Shown in pieces: positions 1 to 8,396 of a stretch of 64,000 nucleotides of DNA (positions are counted from its first letter, which is position 1; each line of letters begins with the position of its first letter). This DNA is from Selenomonas sputigena (GTDB lineage: Bacteria > Bacillota > Negativicutes > Selenomonadales > Selenomonadaceae), in assembly GCF_026015965.1 (NCBI RefSeq), contig NZ_CP110383.1, positions 2,110,051-2,174,050 on the forward strand, given 5' to 3'. The notes below the pieces were generated by a model. The model did not search any database. It worked only from the letters and a program-made list of their open reading frames with translations, and was not told where the DNA came from. The position numbers and the translations under genes were made by a program.

Positions 1-31
1 TGCTCCATCAACCGAAGGAGGCAAAACCATC

Positions 32-547
32 ATGAAAAAAGCGATTGTCGTCGTCGATATGCAGAAGGATTTTATCGACGGCGCATTGGGGACGAAGGAA
101 GCGCAGGCGATGCTGCCGCGCATGGAGGCGAAGCTGGCGGCAGCACGTGCGGCGGGGACGGCGCTCGTCTTTACAATGGACACGCACGGCGAGGACTATC
201 TGGCGACGCAGGAGGGAAAGCGGCTTCCCGTACCGCATTGCATTCGCGGCACGAAAGGCTGGGAGATCGCCGCATCCCTGCAACCGTTCGTCAAGGAGGC
301 GGCTGCCGTCATCGAGAAGCCCACCTTCGGCTCGACAGAACTGCCCGCCGTACTCGCAGACTATGACGAGATCGAGCTTGCCGGCCTTTGCACCGATATA
401 TGCGTCATTTCCAACGCCCTGCTGCTCAAGGCCTTTTATCCCGAAAAGCGCATATCGGTCGACGCCTCCTGCTGTGCGGGCGTGACGGTTGAGAGCCACG
501 AGGACGCACTGCGTGCGATGAAGATGTGCCAAGTCGACGTGAAGTGA
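32..547 (+). CDS. Nicotinamidase-like isochorismatase-family cysteine hydrolase
   Basis: A 171-residue single-domain hydrolase, probably cytosolic. The nicotinamidase (PncA) layout is visible: Asp9 in VVDMQKDF, metal-ligand candidates Asp50/His52 and His69 (HCIRGT), Lys96 in EKPTFGS, and catalytic Cys124 in GLCTDICV, giving the Asp-Lys-Cys triad of the family. The family hydrolyses nicotinamide to nicotinate for NAD salvage, but relatives act on other amides, so the substrate is inferred. The start is the ATG about 10 bases after GGAGG. It stands alone; the tRNA-Val promoter follows 50 bases after the stop. Confidence 0.85.
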   Translation: MKKAIVVVDMQKDFIDGALGTKEAQAMLPRMEAKLAAARAAGTALVFTMDTHGEDYLATQEGKRLPVPHCIRGTKGWEIAASLQPFVKEAAAVIEKPTFGSTELPAVLADYDEIELAGLCTDICVISNALLLKAFYPEKRISVDASCCAGVTVESHEDALRAMKMCQVDVK

Positions 548-597
548 GGGGGACTTGTCTGCAATCTTCCCATGAAATAATTTCCCTAAAAAAACGC

Positions 598-626
598 TTG
601 CATTTTCCTCCGGCTTTCTGTATAAT
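598..626 (+). promoter_or_regulatory. Sigma-A promoter of tRNA-Val
   Basis: TTGCAT (598-603), a 17-base spacer, then a perfect TATAAT (621-626), about 37 bases upstream of the tRNA 5' end. Confidence 0.85.
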
Positions 627-662
627 ACATTTTGTTCGCAGGCACACGCCTGCACAACATAC

Positions 663-739
663 GCTCGGTTAGCTCAGTTGGTTAGAGTATCACATTGACA
701 TTGTGGGGGTCACTGGTTCGAATCCAGTACCGAGCACCA
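663..739 (+). tRNA. tRNA-Val (anticodon GAC)
   Basis: A full cloverleaf with acceptor arms GCTCGGT and ACCGAGC, T arm with GGTTCGAATCC, and an encoded CCA (737-739). The anticodon loop TTGACAT places GAC at 697-699, which reads GTC valine codons. A hairpin with a TTCG loop (751-774) followed by a T-rich stretch is the likely terminator. Confidence 0.97.
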
Positions 740-750
740 TTCGCTTATCA

Positions 751-774
751 AGCAGTCATCTTCGGGTGGCTGCT
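751..774 (+). terminator. Terminator of tRNA-Val
   Basis: A 10-bp stem around a TTCG tetraloop, followed by a short T-rich tract (CCTTTGTTATAT), 11 bases after the tRNA. Confidence 0.65.
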
Positions 775-794
775 CCTTTGTTATATAGGAAAGT

Positions 795-875
795 TAAGGA
801 ATCCCTGATAAATGCAGCGCCGATCCGGCAGATCTCAGATGGCCTGCGACAGCGAAAAATCGTCGCTTCGTCAAG
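795..875 (+). repeat. Single-ended copy of a MITE-like CTGATAAA element
   Basis: Begins AAGGAATCCCTGATAAAT and continues with CAGC and CCGATC, resembling one end of the element at 56056-56219. No clear opposite end is seen. It lies in the 5' leader of the M48 protease gene, so it may be a decayed or truncated copy. The right boundary is approximate. Confidence 0.4.
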
Positions 876-915
876 AAAATGTTGAATGAAGCAACTTTCT
901 GAGGAGGAATCAACC

Positions 916-2748
916 ATGAAGATCGGGAAAAAGCTCTGCGCCGCCATCCTCACCAGCCTCGTGGCCGCCGCGCCGCTTGCGCTGCCCCTTCCCCTTGCGG
1001 CAACCGCCGAGGCGGCGGCGCTCAACCCCGTGATGATCGGCATGTCCGCCATCGGCGGCTTCCTCGCCTACCAGGGCACGCTCAAGGAAATGCTCGCCAT
1101 CGGCAACAACGTCGACTATCAGATCAGCGGACTCAAGCAGGACATGGAGGAAAACGGCGAGGACAAGGACGCGCTTGACCGCGAGGTCGTCGACCGCGTT
1201 CTCGGACAGATCACAGAGCACGGCGAATACGCGCTCTCTATCAACTCCCTGCCCTTCCTGTGGCGCGTGACCGCAGGCGACGCCTTCAATGCCGCCTGCT
1301 ATCCGACCGACTACATCACGGTGAACCGCGGCCTCGTGCGTGCGCTGCACCACGACGAAGACGAGCTCGCCGCTGTCCTCGGCCACGAGATGACGCACGG
1401 CCTTCGCCAGCACAGCGCGAAGAACTACGCCAAGGCCGTCGCCGAATCGTATGCGGGAATCGCCATCGGCTCAGCGGCGGACAACCTCGACTGGCAGAAG
1501 CTCAATGCCGTCGTCGGCTACGCCATCGCCAAGGACGTGACACTGCCGAGCGAGCTTGAGGCGGACGAGGGAGGCTTCCACCTCATGACGACGGCGGGCT
1601 TCAACCCCGGCGGCGGTGCGGCCGCCATGGCACGCATGGCCTACTACCTGACATACGAGACGCAGGACATCAGCGAGTACCAAGATCCCTTCGAGAATCC
1701 CAATGCACCGAACTACAACGACCACCCCGCCATGCACGAGCGCGTCGAGCGCCTCGCCGCCATGATGACGAATTACGGCATGGGGCATGTGACCGTCGAA
1801 AACGGCACGGATGTCCTCATCGACGGTGAAAAGCTCCTCTCGGCCGACTGGGATGCCGACTACAACAACACGACGGAGAACGCCTACCTCATCGCAGGCG
1901 GCATTGCCAAGGCGTTCCACGACCACGCCTCCTTCGACGGCTGGCACTTTTCCGCCGCGCCCGGCGCACGCATCTCCTACCTCGACGACAGCCGCGTCTA
2001 CGAAAAGCTCAAGAAGTTCGTCATGCGCAATCATGCGGAAGAGCGCCTCGAAGAACTCGTGCGCAATGCCTATGCAAGCAGCAAGGACAAGGAAATGCGG
2101 GAAAAGGTCGCCGCCGAGGAAAAGAAGCGCACGGACGCGTGGCAGAAGATTCGCGAGAATGCGCTCAACGCCAAGGGCGACTACGTCAAGCAGCTGCGCT
2201 ACAACGCCGACCGCTACAGCGACAACGGCATGGCGAAGGAAGCGCTCTTCCTCATGGAGCGCGCCTTCGCCGCGAAAAATCCCGACAACATCGCGGAGAA
2301 CTACGCGATCCGCGGCAGAGCCAAGGCCGTCGCCGGCGACTATGAAGCCGCGCTCGCCGACTCCAATCATGCCGTAGAGCTTGACGCGACGAACATCTAC
2401 AACTTCCTCAACCGCGCCGACGTCTATCGCATGATGGGCGAGCGTGAAAAAGCCCTCGCTGACCTCGAAAAATCGCAGGAGATCGACGCAAAGAATCCCT
2501 ACATCTACAAGATGCGCGGCGAAATTTACAACGAGATGGGTGAGAAGGAAGCGGCACTCGCCGCCTACAAGGAATACTGGAAGCAAGCGCCGAATGCAAG
2601 CGACATTCCCGACGAGTACATGCAAGAAGTCGATGCCGCAGCCTACGACAAGATCGTCAAGGAGCGCGAAAAGAAGGAACAGGAGAAAAAAGAGAAGGAA
2701 GCAGCAAAAAAAGACGCTTCTGAGAATAAAATGGGCGAAAAGCCTTAA
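916..2748 (+). CDS. Exported M48-family metallopeptidase with TPR repeats (BepA/YfgC-like)
   Basis: A 610-residue protein. The start is the ATG at 916 preceded by GAGGAGGAATCAACC rather than an upstream in-frame codon. A Sec signal peptide (about residues 1-34, ending AEAAA) precedes an M48 domain with the zinc motif HEMTH (157-161) and a downstream ELEAD third-ligand region (about 213-217). The C-terminal third (about 430-570) carries TPR-like repeats such as NPYIYKMRGEIYNEMGEKEA, then a Lys/Glu-rich tail. Periplasmic M48-TPR proteins of this layout do quality control of outer-membrane proteins, which fits a diderm cell; the role here is inferred. Confidence 0.87.
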   Translation: MKIGKKLCAAILTSLVAAAPLALPLPLAATAEAAALNPVMIGMSAIGGFLAYQGTLKEMLAIGNNVDYQISGLKQDMEENGEDKDALDREVVDRVLGQITEHGEYALSINSLPFLWRVTAGDAFNAACYPTDYITVNRGLVRALHHDEDELAAVLGHEMTHGLRQHSAKNYAKAVAESYAGIAIGSAADNLDWQKLNAVVGYAIAKDVTLPSELEADEGGFHLMTTAGFNPGGGAAAMARMAYYLTYETQDISEYQDPFENPNAPNYNDHPAMHERVERLAAMMTNYGMGHVTVENGTDVLIDGEKLLSADWDADYNNTTENAYLIAGGIAKAFHDHASFDGWHFSAAPGARISYLDDSRVYEKLKKFVMRNHAEERLEELVRNAYASSKDKEMREKVAAEEKKRTDAWQKIRENALNAKGDYVKQLRYNADRYSDNGMAKEALFLMERAFAAKNPDNIAENYAIRGRAKAVAGDYEAALADSNHAVELDATNIYNFLNRADVYRMMGEREKALADLEKSQEIDAKNPYIYKMRGEIYNEMGEKEAALAAYKEYWKQAPNASDIPDEYMQEVDAAAYDKIVKEREKKEQEKKEKEAAKKDASENKMGEKP

Positions 2749-2838
2749 TTTTCTCCTTGAAAGTTTCGATAAAGAAGAAAAGAAGCGTGCAAGCGCTGTA
2801 TTCATCTATTCTTCTCTATCGGAAAGGAGATGTAGAAA

Positions 2839-3057
2839 ATGGGCATATTGGCCGCAGTTCTCGTTATCTTACTTGCCATCCTCTTCCTCGACGACATGGA
2901 ATTGACGGCGGTATCGCTCATCATCGCCATTCCTCTCGCTGTGACGTACCAACTGACGGACTCTGCCGTTTTGTCCGCCTTCACGACCTTCGGCATCCTC
3001 ATGCTCTTGGGACTGCTCTACCGCTACCGCACCGCAGCCCTGCAAATGCGCAAATAG
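2839..3057 (+). CDS. Small two-helix membrane protein, function unknown
   Basis: A 72-residue protein with two or three hydrophobic segments (about residues 3-17, 20-37 and 44-60) and a basic tail RYRTAALQMRK. The start ATG follows GGAAAGGAG. It sits 90 bases after the M48 gene and is probably transcribed with it. I do not recognise the family. Confidence 0.6.
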   Translation: MGILAAVLVILLAILFLDDMELTAVSLIIAIPLAVTYQLTDSAVLSAFTTFGILMLLGLLYRYRTAALQMRK

Positions 3058-3074
3058 ATCGACCTTGTTCTCGA

Positions 3075-3107
3075 AGCCCTGTCGAATGCACCGCATCCGG
3101 CAGGGCT
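3075..3107 (+). terminator. Rho-independent-like terminator
   Basis: AGCCCTGTCG pairs with CGGCAGGGCT (one G-T pair), followed by TTCCTTT. It closes the M48/small membrane protein unit. Confidence 0.6.
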
Positions 3108-3210
3108 TTCCTTTGGCAGGAGCAGTTCTTGAAACAGCGCATTTTTGAAGATTAGAAGATTCTTTTTCCCGATTTTCGATTTATTTCGTGCAATTCTGTC
3201 GATAATGTGG

Positions 3211-3400
3211 TATACTATGTTTGCGGCAAGTAGACAATCAAGATCTACACGCCTATTCTGCCGTGTTTCACCAAACACGGGGGAGGTAGGCCAGCCACTG
3301 ATTCTCTCCCCGTGTTTATTTGATTTACGGGGACGGAAACATCGTCAACGAAATACAGAAAGCCGCGCAGGCGTCATCCGACACTTGCGCGGCTTTTTTG
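3211..3400 (+). ncRNA. Unidentified structured RNA with own promoter and terminator
   Basis: An extended -10 promoter (TGG followed by TATACT at 3211-3216) predicts a start near 3222. The roughly 180-nt transcript ends at a 9-bp GC-rich hairpin (AGCCGCGCA / TGCGCGGCT, about 3360-3393) and a T run. Inside, CCGTGTTT pairs with AAACACGG, while AAACACGGGG can instead pair with CCCCGTGTTT about 25 bases later, so two hairpins compete. GCCTA/TAGGC and GTAGA/TCTAC helices are also possible. Size would allow 6S RNA, but I cannot confirm that or any riboswitch class. No same-strand gene follows before the CRISPR array. Confidence 0.55.
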
Positions 3401-3430
3401 TATATATTGCATAGAAAAGCTGGCACAGCA

Positions 3431-3461
3431 AAAGGAGAGAGTCGCAAGACTCTCTCCTTTT
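3431..3461. terminator. Bidirectional terminator at the distal end of CRISPR array 1
   Basis: A 13-bp perfect stem (AAAGGAGAGAGTC / GACTCTCTCCTTT) with a GCAA loop immediately beside the degenerate last repeat. Read on the minus strand it would end the pre-crRNA. Confidence 0.75.
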
Positions 3462-4085
3462 GTTTCAACACCGCAAGCGGTATGGATTGCCTGCAATTAG
3501 GGCTGTATTTCTGCTACCGCAACGAAAACCCGCCAGTGTTTCAATACCGCAAGCGGTATGGATTGCATGCAATTCTATCCATGCTATGATATTTACTTTG
3601 AAATCTGCAAGTTTCAATACCGCAAGCGGTATGGATTGCATGCAATGAGCACGATTGTCAAGGAAGCCCTGAAAAGGGCTGACGTTTCAATACCGCAAGC
3701 GGTATGGATTGCATGCAATCATGTCCATTCTTCTTGCGGGTCATCTTGCCAAAAAGTATGGAGTTTCAATACCGCAAGCGGTATGGATTGCATGCAATGC
3801 AGATAGTAAACGGACACACCTTCTACAATGACGAGGTTTCAATACCGCAAGCGGTATGGATTGCATGCAATGACAAGCGTTATTGCGCAATGTTGCACGC
3901 TTGATGTTTCAATACCGCAAGCGGTATGGATTGCATGCAATTTGTGAGCGCAATGGTGAAAAATTCATTCCCTGAGCGTTTCAATACCGCAAGCGGTATG
4001 GATTGCATGCAATAACCGACTTGGAAGTTGGTCGTTTTCCCGAGCAATCGTTTCAATACCGCAAGCGGTATGGATTGCATGCAAT
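3462..4085 (-). CRISPR. CRISPR array 1: 9 repeats, 8 spacers
   Basis: 36-bp repeats start at 3462, 3538, 3611, 3684, 3763, 3836, 3906, 3978 and 4050, with spacers of 34-43 bp. The repeat contains the palindrome ACCGCAAGCGGT. In crRNA orientation (minus strand) it ends in ATTGAAAC, a typical 5' tag. The repeat at 3462 is degenerate (CACC for TACC and CCTGCAAT for CATGCAAT), marking the old end. The leader lies at 4086-4345, so new spacers would enter at the right. Confidence 0.98.
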
Positions 4086-4345
4086 ACCGTCCCTCACAGC
4101 CCTTGGGACAGCTGAACCCAGAAGCGGGTTTTCTAAACGGATCGCTCTTTTGGACAGATCGCCGCAACCCCGCGGGATTTTTTTGTCGCCAAAATCGGCT
4201 GAAAACGTCCGCAAACCCTGTGATACCAAGGAAACTTTTGTCCACGGGAAAAATCTAAAACTCATGGCATTTTCCCCGAAATCCTTCCCTTCACTGTAAC
4301 AAAGTATAGCATAGAAATATGTCCGCTGTCAACCGTGTACAACTG
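4086..4345 (-). promoter_or_regulatory. Leader and promoter of CRISPR array 1
   Basis: About 250 bp, nearly identical to the sequences beside arrays 2 and 3. On the minus strand it holds TTGACA (4327-4332), an 18-base spacer and an extended-type TATACT (4303-4308), predicting a start near 4296 and a 210-nt leader RNA before the first repeat. Apparent reading frames here are repeat and leader artefacts. Confidence 0.88.
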
Positions 4346-4373
4346 CATACATGACCATGCTCTTTACGTACGA

Positions 4374-4412
4374 AAGGGCTGCCGCACACGATTCAATGTG
4401 CGGCAGCCCTTT
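4374..4412 (-). terminator. Terminator of the cas operon
   Basis: AAAGGGCTGCCGCACA pairs with TGTGCGGCAGCCCTTT just after the stop of the last cas gene; T runs flank it on both sides, so it may work in both directions. Confidence 0.85.
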
Positions 4413-4417
4413 CTTGT

Positions 4418-6466
4418 TCAGCGTGCGAAGTCGAGTGCGCTCTTCAAGATCACGCGATCCTTGAAGCGCGTGTCGCTCCTGTCGCCGATGCGCATCATAG
4501 CGGTCTTTTCCTGCCACTTGGGAAGGCTCGTCTTGTTCCAGTCGAGCAGGCAGCGAAGCTCTTTCATGCTCTTCTCGAAGGATTCTTTTCCTTCACCCAG
4601 ATGCTCTTCGCGCCACCGGCGGAAGGCGGAGAGGCATTCTTCGCCTGTACTCTCTTCTAGGCTTTCGCGCCATGCGCCGTCCGTGAAGAGTCCCGCGAAC
4701 TGTTCTTCCGTGTCTTCGAGCAGGAGACGCGCCTTGAGGCGCACCGAGCCGAGGCCGAGGGATTTTCCCTGCCCGATCTTGAAGCAGATGTCCTCGCCGT
4801 CCGCGCCGAGAGAGAAGACTTCGAGCAGAGCGCCGAGTTCTTCGGGGCGCAGGTTCTTAAAGCGGATAGAGCCGGAAAAATGTGCGCCGGCGGCGATCGG
4901 ACGGATTTCCTGCGTGCCCTTGACGACCTTGTCATGCTCGGGGTCGAGCCGCCATGAGTCGGCGCTCGCCTTCTGATGCCAGTAGAGCTTGTAGCCGCGG
5001 ATCGGCGCATCACTGTCCCAGTGCTGCGGCTCTTTTCCTGTCTGCTTCAGATAGAGCTGGAAGGATGTGGGGTTCGGCGTCATCAGCGGATGGGAGCGCG
5101 ACGGCGCGAGCTGATTGGCCGTGCCTTGGAGCACGGCGTCTTCGAAGATGACGCGCCCCGCCCAAAGCGCCTTGCAGCCGAAGATGGCGTCGGCGAAGTC
5201 GATCGTATCCTTTTGAAGCGCCGCAGGCACATGGTCGGCGATGGATTTCTCGTAGGGGATGCGGTAGTAGCGCCCGTGACCGAAATGCTGCACGACGCCG
5301 CCTTCCGCCATGTAGAAGCATGGGGCGCAGAAGCTGATTTCGGCATCGTGCGTGAAGCCTGCCGCTTCCCTGCGCTTGAGTCCGTTGGCGAGGAGGTCGA
5401 AGCGTCCGCGGCTCTTGTCCTCGCGGTAGCCTTTGAGGACGCTTTCGGGCACGGGCAGGCGGCGCTCCTTGCTCCAATCCGCCTTGCTTATGCGGAAGTA
5501 GATGTACTTCTTCTGCGGCGAGCGTCCCGTGATGACGTCGGCGCTCTGCTCCTTGTGATGCCAGCGAATCTCGGCGCGGTTCTGCTCTTCGCCGCGCGGA
5601 ATCTTCAGGCTCTCCTTGTCGGCGGGGCAAACGTAGTATTTACCCTGCACGGCGATGAGGAATCCCGCATTCGCCTTGGAAACGGATTTTGCGACCTCGA
5701 TGGTCTTGCCGTCATCGGTCGTTTTTGAGACGGTGATGTTTTCCACCATGCGCTCCTTGTAGTAGTCGCGGAAGCTGGCGAGGCTGTCAGCGAGCGCGCG
5801 CGAGTACAGGTGGCGCTCGGTGAATTCCGCGCCCGGACGCATCGCGCCGCCCGATACCATGCGCACCATGTGCTTGATGAAGCCGCGCAGCGTGCTGCCC
5901 GGCACGATCGGCTCGCCCGTCGGCGAGAAGAATTCGTTCGTATCGCCGCTGCTGCCGCTGCCGATGAAGAGCGGGGTCAGCGTCTCAAGGGAAAGTTCGA
6001 TGCGTCCGCTCTTCGCGCCGTCCTCGCATACATATTTGCGGTAGAGGCGAAGGCGTTCCTTCTCCTCCATCTTGTGCCAGTCGAGTCCCTGGTCGAGCGG
6101 CGCGGGCACGATGGCCTCGGGCAATGATACGAAGTTGTAGGGTGCGCTCGCAGGCTCCGTCGTCTTGGGGCGCGGCGATGCGCCGCCGCCCTGTCCGCGA
6201 TAACCGCCCTGCCCGCCGTAGCCGCCTTGCCCGCGATAGCCGCCGCCCTGCCCGCCGTAGCCGCGCCCGCCACGGCTGCTGCCTTGGTTTCCGCGTCCGC
6301 CGCCATAGCCGCCGCGCCTTTCGCCGCCACGCCTTTCGCCGCCGCGTCTCGGGCGGCGGCTTTCCGCCTTCTCATAGGCGGCGCCCCAGTCCTTCTTTTC
6401 CTCTTTTTCCTCTGGGACATCCCTGCCGAATCCTTTGGCAAGTTTTTCTCTCCAATCGTCTGCCAT
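4418..6466 (-). CDS. Type III-D CRISPR RAMP protein, TIGR03986-like, with RGG-rich N-terminus
   Basis: A 682-residue Cas7-superfamily protein, last gene of the cas operon, starting two bases after the previous stop behind GGAGGG. Residues 37-95 are an Arg/Gly/Gln/Tyr low-complexity tract (repeated RRGG, GGYGG, YRGQ). The family start APYNFVSLPE follows at about 108. The backbone-cleavage loop region reads GSGSSGDTNEFFSPTGEP then IVPGSTLRGFIKH, so an Asp is available, and GQGKSLGLGSVRL near the C-terminus is a RAMP glycine-rich loop. By family it is a subunit of the crRNA-guided RNA-cleaving effector. The RGG tract is not part of the RAMP fold and is unusual for a Cas protein. Confidence 0.85.
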   Translation of the reverse strand: MADDWREKLAKGFGRDVPEEKEEKKDWGAAYEKAESRRPRRGGERRGGERRGGYGGGRGNQGSSRGGRGYGGQGGGYRGQGGYGGQGGYRGQGGGASPRPKTTEPASAPYNFVSLPEAIVPAPLDQGLDWHKMEEKERLRLYRKYVCEDGAKSGRIELSLETLTPLFIGSGSSGDTNEFFSPTGEPIVPGSTLRGFIKHMVRMVSGGAMRPGAEFTERHLYSRALADSLASFRDYYKERMVENITVSKTTDDGKTIEVAKSVSKANAGFLIAVQGKYYVCPADKESLKIPRGEEQNRAEIRWHHKEQSADVITGRSPQKKYIYFRISKADWSKERRLPVPESVLKGYREDKSRGRFDLLANGLKRREAAGFTHDAEISFCAPCFYMAEGGVVQHFGHGRYYRIPYEKSIADHVPAALQKDTIDFADAIFGCKALWAGRVIFEDAVLQGTANQLAPSRSHPLMTPNPTSFQLYLKQTGKEPQHWDSDAPIRGYKLYWHQKASADSWRLDPEHDKVVKGTQEIRPIAAGAHFSGSIRFKNLRPEELGALLEVFSLGADGEDICFKIGQGKSLGLGSVRLKARLLLEDTEEQFAGLFTDGAWRESLEESTGEECLSAFRRWREEHLGEGKESFEKSMKELRCLLDWNKTSLPKWQEKTAMMRIGDRSDTRFKDRVILKSALDFAR

Positions 6467-6468
6467 CG

Positions 6469-7032
6469 TTATCCCTCCTCCAGCGGAACGACCGTCTTGT
6501 AGCGCATATCCTCGTAGCCCGCCTGCTGCGTCTCGGGATCGTAGCCGATGTAGCAGCGCGTGACGAGAGCGAAGCGCTCCCCCTCTTTCTCAGTGGGAAC
6601 GGTCAGAGAGAGGCCGCGCCCCGCATCGGCGAGCGTCACATAGCCGTCCGCGCACGCCGTGCGCTCGCCCCAGAGCGGCGCGGCGCTGTCGACGACTTCC
6701 GTGCCGTCGCCGTCCTTGTCAAAGATGTAGCGGCCGCGGAACTTGCCGCGCTTTTTCACAAGATGCAGTTCCTCCGTCTCGTTGAAGGCGCGCATCTCCC
6801 CGATGAGCGAGGTGTCGAGTGCGCTGTCGTCGGCGAGATGGATCGCTCCCGCCTGCCAACGCCCCCAGACAATGCGATGAAATTGCCAGACGATGAGAAG
6901 CGCGTCCTCCTTCATGTGCGTTCTGAGCGCTTCTTCGAGCGCCTGCTCGGAAAGGTCGACGCAAAGCCCCGCCGTCTTTTCGGAGGAGAGGCCGACGATC
7001 TTGAGCGGAGCGCTGAAATCCGTGTTCTTCAT
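6469..7032 (-). CDS. csx19: Csx19-like type III-D CRISPR-associated protein
   Basis: A 187-residue protein between two RAMP genes. Its ATG overlaps the preceding stop as ATGA. Csx19 (TIGR03984) is a small subunit found only in type III-D operons; the length, the position next to a TIGR03986-like gene and the central motif RAFNETEELHLVKKRGKFRGR support this assignment. It probably packs in the effector complex; a catalytic role is not indicated. Identification is by context plus motif, not by search. Confidence 0.7.
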   Translation of the reverse strand: MKNTDFSAPLKIVGLSSEKTAGLCVDLSEQALEEALRTHMKEDALLIVWQFHRIVWGRWQAGAIHLADDSALDTSLIGEMRAFNETEELHLVKKRGKFRGRYIFDKDGDGTEVVDSAAPLWGERTACADGYVTLADAGRGLSLTVPTEKEGERFALVTRCYIGYDPETQQAGYEDMRYKTVVPLEEG

Positions 7033-8396
7033 GCTTCTTTCGCCTCCTCTTCCATGTCGCGCAGAGCTTTGGCGAAGGCTTCGAGCTTTTCTGCAGCTGC
7101 TTTTTCCACCGCACCCGCCGCGCCGATTTCAAGAACCTCATCATCGAACGAGACGGTCGCCGCCACGCCTTCCAAGAGTCCGCGCCCGACGGAGCTTTCG
7201 CCGCCGAGGGGGATCGCGCCCTGCCAGAGGTCGCGCAGCAGGTAGAGGGCGAGTCCCGCCTCCCACGGCGCATAGTTCTCGATTTCGTAGTGCAGACGGA
7301 GCGTCGCCTCGCCCGGCTTCTCCTGCCAGACAGGCTCATCGGTGAAGAGGACGCTGTCGACCGTGCCGCCCGTGAAGCAGTCGAGGCGGTTTCGCGCGTG
7401 CGCTTGGGGCTTGACGCCCTTTCGGAAGTAGGCCTCGTCGACGAGGAAGCGGCTCTTCTGCCGCCGCGCGTCCGTGCTGCAGCCCATGAGTCCGTTGAGC
7501 GCGGCGGCGGGCTTCTTGAGAATCGTCAGGATTTCCAGGGCGCGGTGGCGAAGAGCGCCCTTGATGCTCGTGCCCGGAATGAGGAAATCCGCGCCGCTCT
7601 TCTTCTGCTGCGACTTGATCTTGCGTTCGGCCGCTTTTTCATCGACGTCGTTCTCGCGCACGATGAGCGAGCGGCGGATGGCAAAGGCGGCGTCGACGGA
7701 GAAGACGCCCGCACGCTTTTTGCCCGCCGCCTTGCTGCCGTGAGCGATGCATTTGGCGTCCTCGCGGAAGAGCCAGCGGCGCACGTCGTCGAAGTCGCTG
7801 AAATCGTAGGTGGATATGCGGACGTCCGCCGCCGAGGCCTTGCCGAATCCCTTGGCGGTCAATGCACCGAGGCGCACGCCTGCGGCAAGGCGGTCGGCGA
7901 GCGTCTGCACCGCTTCTTCCAGCCCCTTTCCCGCATGGGCGCGGCGCACGGTGACAGTCATGCGCAGCCGCCCCTTCGCGCCGCGCTCGACGGCTTCGTA
8001 GTTGTACTTGTGCCCTGCAAGACTCGTGCGTGCGAAGTCCGCGATTCCCACACCGTCGCGCACGACGATGGCGGCATCTTCGAGGAGCACGTCCTCGACG
8101 TCGATGGCGCTCTGTGCGCCGCCTGCCTTCTCGCCGCGCTCTGCCGAGCCGAAGAGGAGCGCCGCATCCTCATCTGCGAGCAGCGTGCGCAGCACGCCCG
8201 CGAGCGATGTGCCGGGAATGAAGGGACGCTCCTTTTTATCTTTCAAAACCTGCATGTCGGTTTCCTGCCGAGCCTCGCGAGCCGTCAGCCCCGTGCCGAT
8301 GAGCAGCGGGGAATCGAGCGAGAGCGTGCCTTCGAGGAGGATCTTCTTCGTGACGCACGCCATCTGGCCGTTTGCCAAAACGCTTGCCTCTGCCAT
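7029..8396 (-). CDS. Two-domain RAMP (Cas7-2x-like) of type III-D effector
   Basis: A 455-residue protein with two tandem Cas7-like domains. The first (about 18-200) has PLLIGTGL, ETDMQVLKDKKERP and FIPGTSLAGVLR, the usual crRNA-binding and target-cleavage loop with an Asp. The second (about 235-440) has FLIPGTSIKGALRHRAL and GGESSVGRGLLEG, but its pre-loop reads KIKSQQKKSGAD without an obvious cleavage Asp. Fused Cas7 pairs occur in III-D systems. TGATG start-stop overlap with the upstream gene indicates tight coupling; GGAGG lies upstream of the ATG. Confidence 0.85.
   Translation of the reverse strand: MAEASVLANGQMACVTKKILLEGTLSLDSPLLIGTGLTAREARQETDMQVLKDKKERPFIPGTSLAGVLRTLLADEDAALLFGSAERGEKAGGAQSAIDVEDVLLEDAAIVVRDGVGIADFARTSLAGHKYNYEAVERGAKGRLRMTVTVRRAHAGKGLEEAVQTLADRLAAGVRLGALTAKGFGKASAADVRISTYDFSDFDDVRRWLFREDAKCIAHGSKAAGKKRAGVFSVDAAFAIRRSLIVRENDVDEKAAERKIKSQQKKSGADFLIPGTSIKGALRHRALEILTILKKPAAALNGLMGCSTDARRQKSRFLVDEAYFRKGVKPQAHARNRLDCFTGGTVDSVLFTDEPVWQEKPGEATLRLHYEIENYAPWEAGLALYLLRDLWQGAIPLGGESSVGRGLLEGVAATVSFDDEVLEIGAAGAVEKAAAEKLEAFAKALRDMEEEAKEA

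Noticed and set aside
1471-2805. Long antisense frame across the M48 protease gene
   Set aside because: High GC produces long shadow frames; the plus-strand frame has the zinc motif, signal peptide and ribosome site.
3221-3400. tracrRNA-like role for the RNA beside array 1
   Set aside because: No stretch complementary to the CRISPR repeat is seen and type III systems do not use tracrRNA.
3462-4085. Repeated plus- and minus-strand frames across the arrays (with texts such as FQYRKRYGLHA)
   Set aside because: They are translations of the 36-bp CRISPR repeat in different frames and not genes.
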